Assembly: GCA_020432595.1 (NCBI GenBank)
Contig: JAGQGA010000323.1
Coordinates: forward strand, 1 to 6,446
Length of the DNA stretch: 6,446 nt
Direction of reading: 5' to 3'
Origin: Anaerolineales bacterium
GTDB lineage: Bacteria > Chloroflexota > Anaerolineae > Promineifilales > Promineifilaceae
Each line of letters opens with the position of its first letter. Position 1 is the first letter of the stretch. The notes beneath the pieces were generated by a model. That model ran no database searches. It worked only from the letters and a program-made list of their open reading frames with translations, and was not told where the DNA came from. This document shows, piece after piece, positions 4,667-6,446 of this stretch. Made by a program: the position numbers and the translations under genes.

Positions 4667-6446
4667 GATGAGCGTGACCGACCGCCAAGAGTTAGTTCAG
4701 GCCATTTCGGCCCTTGAGACCCAACGTCATCTGTTAGGCAATGAGGTGGTTGATACCGCCATCATTGCCCTCCGTGATCAGCTTGCGGTTTTGCAAGCCC
4801 CCCTCGTCACCGAACTCCACAAACCCATTTTGGTGCTGGTGGCCGATCTTTCCGGCTTCACCGCCATGTCTGAAACCATGGACGTGGAGGAAGTGGGCGA
4901 GACGATGAATCGGCTGTGGCAGCGGCTGGATGGGGTGGTGGAAGCGTGGGGCGGCACGGTGGATAAACACGCCGGGGACAGCCTGATTGCCCTGTTTGGG
5001 CTGCCGCAAGAGCGTCATGACGACGCGGAACGGGCGGTGCAGGCGGCACTGGCGATGCAGGTGGAGATGGATTTGTTTAACCGGGGTGTGAGCGTGCCGG
5101 CCGAACGGGCTGAACTGCGCTGGGGACGACCACGGCCACAACTGCGAATGCGAATTGGCATTCACGCCGGCCCGGTCTACTTTGGGCAGGTGGGCAACAC
5201 GCAAAAATATACGGCCGTTGGCGATACGCTCAACGTGGCAACACAGCTTGAGGAGCAGGCACCGCTGGGCAAGGTATTGGTATCGGAACAGGTTTACCGG
5301 CAGGTGCATGGACTGTTTGAGGCTGAACTGCTGGAAGGTGGAGAAGCACGCAGCGAGGCGTTATCCAATCCACGTGCCTACATCATTCAGGGCACCAAAC
5401 CACGTGGCTTCCGCGAACCCGACAACGCCATTCGCGCCTTGGACACGCGGCTGGTGGGGCGCACCTCGGAGTTAGGACAGTTGGAATACGCCCTGCAAAC
5501 CGCCATTGACAGTGCCACCGCCCAGGTTGTCACCATTGTGGGCGAGCGCGGCGTGGGCAAATCACGGCTGCTGCGGGAATTTGAGCAGCGGCTACAGCTT
5601 CTGCCGGTACGGGTGCGGCTGTTTCGTGGGCAGGGGCAGCCTGAAATGGGGCAATCGGCCTATTCGCTGGTGCGCGATTTGTTTACTTCCCACTTTGCCA
5701 TTCACCCCCGCCACAGTGCCGAAGTAGCCCGCGAAAAATTTGTTCAGGGGGTACTGTCGGTGCTGGCTGAAGCCCAGGCCGAAGTCAAACCCGACCCGAT
5801 GGGGTACCGCACCACGCCGCTGGAACAAGCGTATCTGCTTGGGCAGTTGATCGGCTTTGATTTTCAGGACAGCCTCTATTCGCAGGGCATCAACTATGAT
5901 TCACAGCGGATTCGGGAACACGCCTTTGACGACGTGGCGCGGTTTTTCCGAGGTGTAACGGAGCAGGCTCCGGCGGCGGTGCTAATCTTGGAAGATTTGC
6001 ACTGGGCCGATGAGGGGTCGTTTGAGCTGCTGGAATATTTGGTGAAGACGTGTTGGGATATTCCGCTGCTGGTGGTTTGTTTGGCGCGGCCGCAGCTTTA
6101 TGAAAAACGGCCGTCTTGGCAAACCCTCGACTCCCTGGATCCCATGACCTATGTCCACCTGCCCCTGCCGCCGCTTTCCGCCATTGACAGCCGTCATTTG
6201 GTTACTGAACTGCTGGCGAAAGTCCCCAAAGTTCCGCTGCGGCTGGTTGATTTGGTGGTGTCGTGGGCCAACGGCAACCCGTACCAAATTGAGGCGTTTT
6301 TGCTGCTCCTGCTGGAAAAGCAGATCATTGCCACCAAGGGGGAAGAGTGGCAGGTAAAAATGGGCAAGCTGGCGGAGATGCGAATCCCATCTACGCTGGG
6401 CGATTTGCACCGCGAACGGTTGGAAAGCCTGCCCGCGCAGGAGGCG
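4665..6446 (+). CDS. Class III adenylate/guanylate cyclase domain fused to AAA (STAND-type) ATPase, N-terminal part
   Basis: Partial gene: 594 codons to the right edge without a stop. After a short helical segment (residues 1-54), a cyclase homology domain spans about 55-225. Its metal aspartates are Asp61 (VADLSGFT) and Asp105 (KHAGDS), 44 residues apart as in the family. Lys101 and Thr183 occupy the purine-selecting positions in the adenylate-cyclase-like K/T combination, and Asn190 is the transition-state Asn. The arginine expected four residues later is Gln194 (LNVATQLE). An ATPase domain begins at LVGRTSEL (263), with Walker A GERGVGKS (293-300) and Walker B LILEDLHWADE (about 440-450). 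The layout resembles soluble adenylyl cyclase and related bacterial regulators, which usually continue into TPR repeats; that part is outside the window. By family it would make cAMP in the cytoplasm under ATPase control, but Gln194 makes activity uncertain. Starts at GTG 4638, ATG 4665, ATG 4668 and GTG 4674 share the frame; none has a good ribosome binding site. Residues here are counted from ATG 4665. Confidence 0.93.
   Translation, partial: MMSVTDRQELVQAISALETQRHLLGNEVVDTAIIALRDQLAVLQAPLVTELHKPILVLVADLSGFTAMSETMDVEEVGETMNRLWQRLDGVVEAWGGTVDKHAGDSLIALFGLPQERHDDAERAVQAALAMQVEMDLFNRGVSVPAERAELRWGRPRPQLRMRIGIHAGPVYFGQVGNTQKYTAVGDTLNVATQLEEQAPLGKVLVSEQVYRQVHGLFEAELLEGGEARSEALSNPRAYIIQGTKPRGFREPDNAIRALDTRLVGRTSELGQLEYALQTAIDSATAQVVTIVGERGVGKSRLLREFEQRLQLLPVRVRLFRGQGQPEMGQSAYSLVRDLFTSHFAIHPRHSAEVAREKFVQGVLSVLAEAQAEVKPDPMGYRTTPLEQAYLLGQLIGFDFQDSLYSQGINYDSQRIREHAFDDVARFFRGVTEQAPAAVLILEDLHWADEGSFELLEYLVKTCWDIPLLVVCLARPQLYEKRPSWQTLDSLDPMTYVHLPLPPLSAIDSRHLVTELLAKVPKVPLRLVDLVVSWANGNPYQIEAFLLLLLEKQIIATKGEEWQVKMGKLAEMRIPSTLGDLHRERLESLPAQEA

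Larger units (their letters stand above)
2142..6115. repeat. Dispersed iterated palindrome AACGGCCGTT (10 copies of core ACGGCCGT)
   Basis: Exact AACGGCCGTT occurs at 2142-2151, 2394-2403, 2415-2424, 2766-2775, 3144-3153, 3475-3484 and 4368-4377. The ACGGCCGT core occurs in addition at 3678-3685, 5211-5218 and 6107-6114. Three copies extend to the 12-bp AAACGGCCGTTT (2141, 2414, 3143). By simple base-count expectation an 8-mer should occur about 0.1 times and a 10-mer about 0.006 times in a sequence of this length. Copies lie in two genes on opposite strands, so this is a genome-style motif rather than a gene feature. The flanks of the copies are unrelated, so it is not a transposed element. 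Confidence 0.85.

Noticed and set aside
4475..4717. 80-codon plus-strand frame in the divergent spacer
   Set aside because: It overlaps the start of the cyclase gene in a different frame, crosses both promoters, and has no ribosome binding site or recognisable content.
4734..5309. 191-codon minus-strand frame opposite the cyclase domain
   Set aside because: The His/Pro/Arg-rich translation is typical of antisense shadow, and the plus-strand frame has intact catalytic motifs.

Overview
The window holds one complete gene and two partial ones. From left to right these are: the N-terminal third or so of a lipoprotein solute-binding protein (minus strand, running off the left edge), a complete smc gene (minus strand), and, diverging from smc, the first 594 codons of a class III nucleotidyl cyclase fused to an AAA/STAND-type ATPase (plus strand, running off the right edge). 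I suggest a member of the Chloroflexota (Anaerolineae-like). The clues are the Val/Thr-rich 'VEVTRVV...VVVTATPAPA' linker after the lipobox, the cyclase-ATPase with its short 'ALETQRHLLGNEVVDTA' N-terminal segment, and a moderately GC-rich genome. This is recognition of protein style, not a database result.

Region 1-407 is the solute-binding lipoprotein. Region 408-908 has no gene. It carries a near-consensus sigma70-type promoter (TTGACA-17-TATACT, minus strand, 786-814), which predicts an approximately 370-nt 5' leader for the lipoprotein mRNA. That leader contains several compact hairpins, three copies of an 11-bp TTGACCAKATT motif and an orphan perfect Shine-Dalgarno sequence. A weak hairpin plus T-tract directly after the smc stop may end smc transcription. 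Region 909-4454 is smc, with intact ATPase motifs and hinge. Region 4455-4664 is a divergent intergenic spacer with one promoter for smc and one for the cyclase. The cyclase -10 box overlaps the candidate ATG starts, which raises the possibility of a leaderless GTG start.

The three genes do not form an obvious pathway: SMC compacts and segregates the chromosome, the solute-binding protein feeds an ABC importer, and the cyclase-ATPase is a signalling protein. I see no phage, CRISPR, transposon, tRNA or rRNA in the window.

The strongest unexplained signal cuts across genes. The 10-bp palindrome AACGGCCGTT occurs seven times exactly, and its ACGGCCGT core ten times, in 6.4 kb. It lies mostly in one reading frame (encoding Thr-Ala-Val), including a pair exactly 21 bp apart in the SMC coiled coil. 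This resembles a highly iterated palindrome of the HIP1 type known from cyanobacteria.
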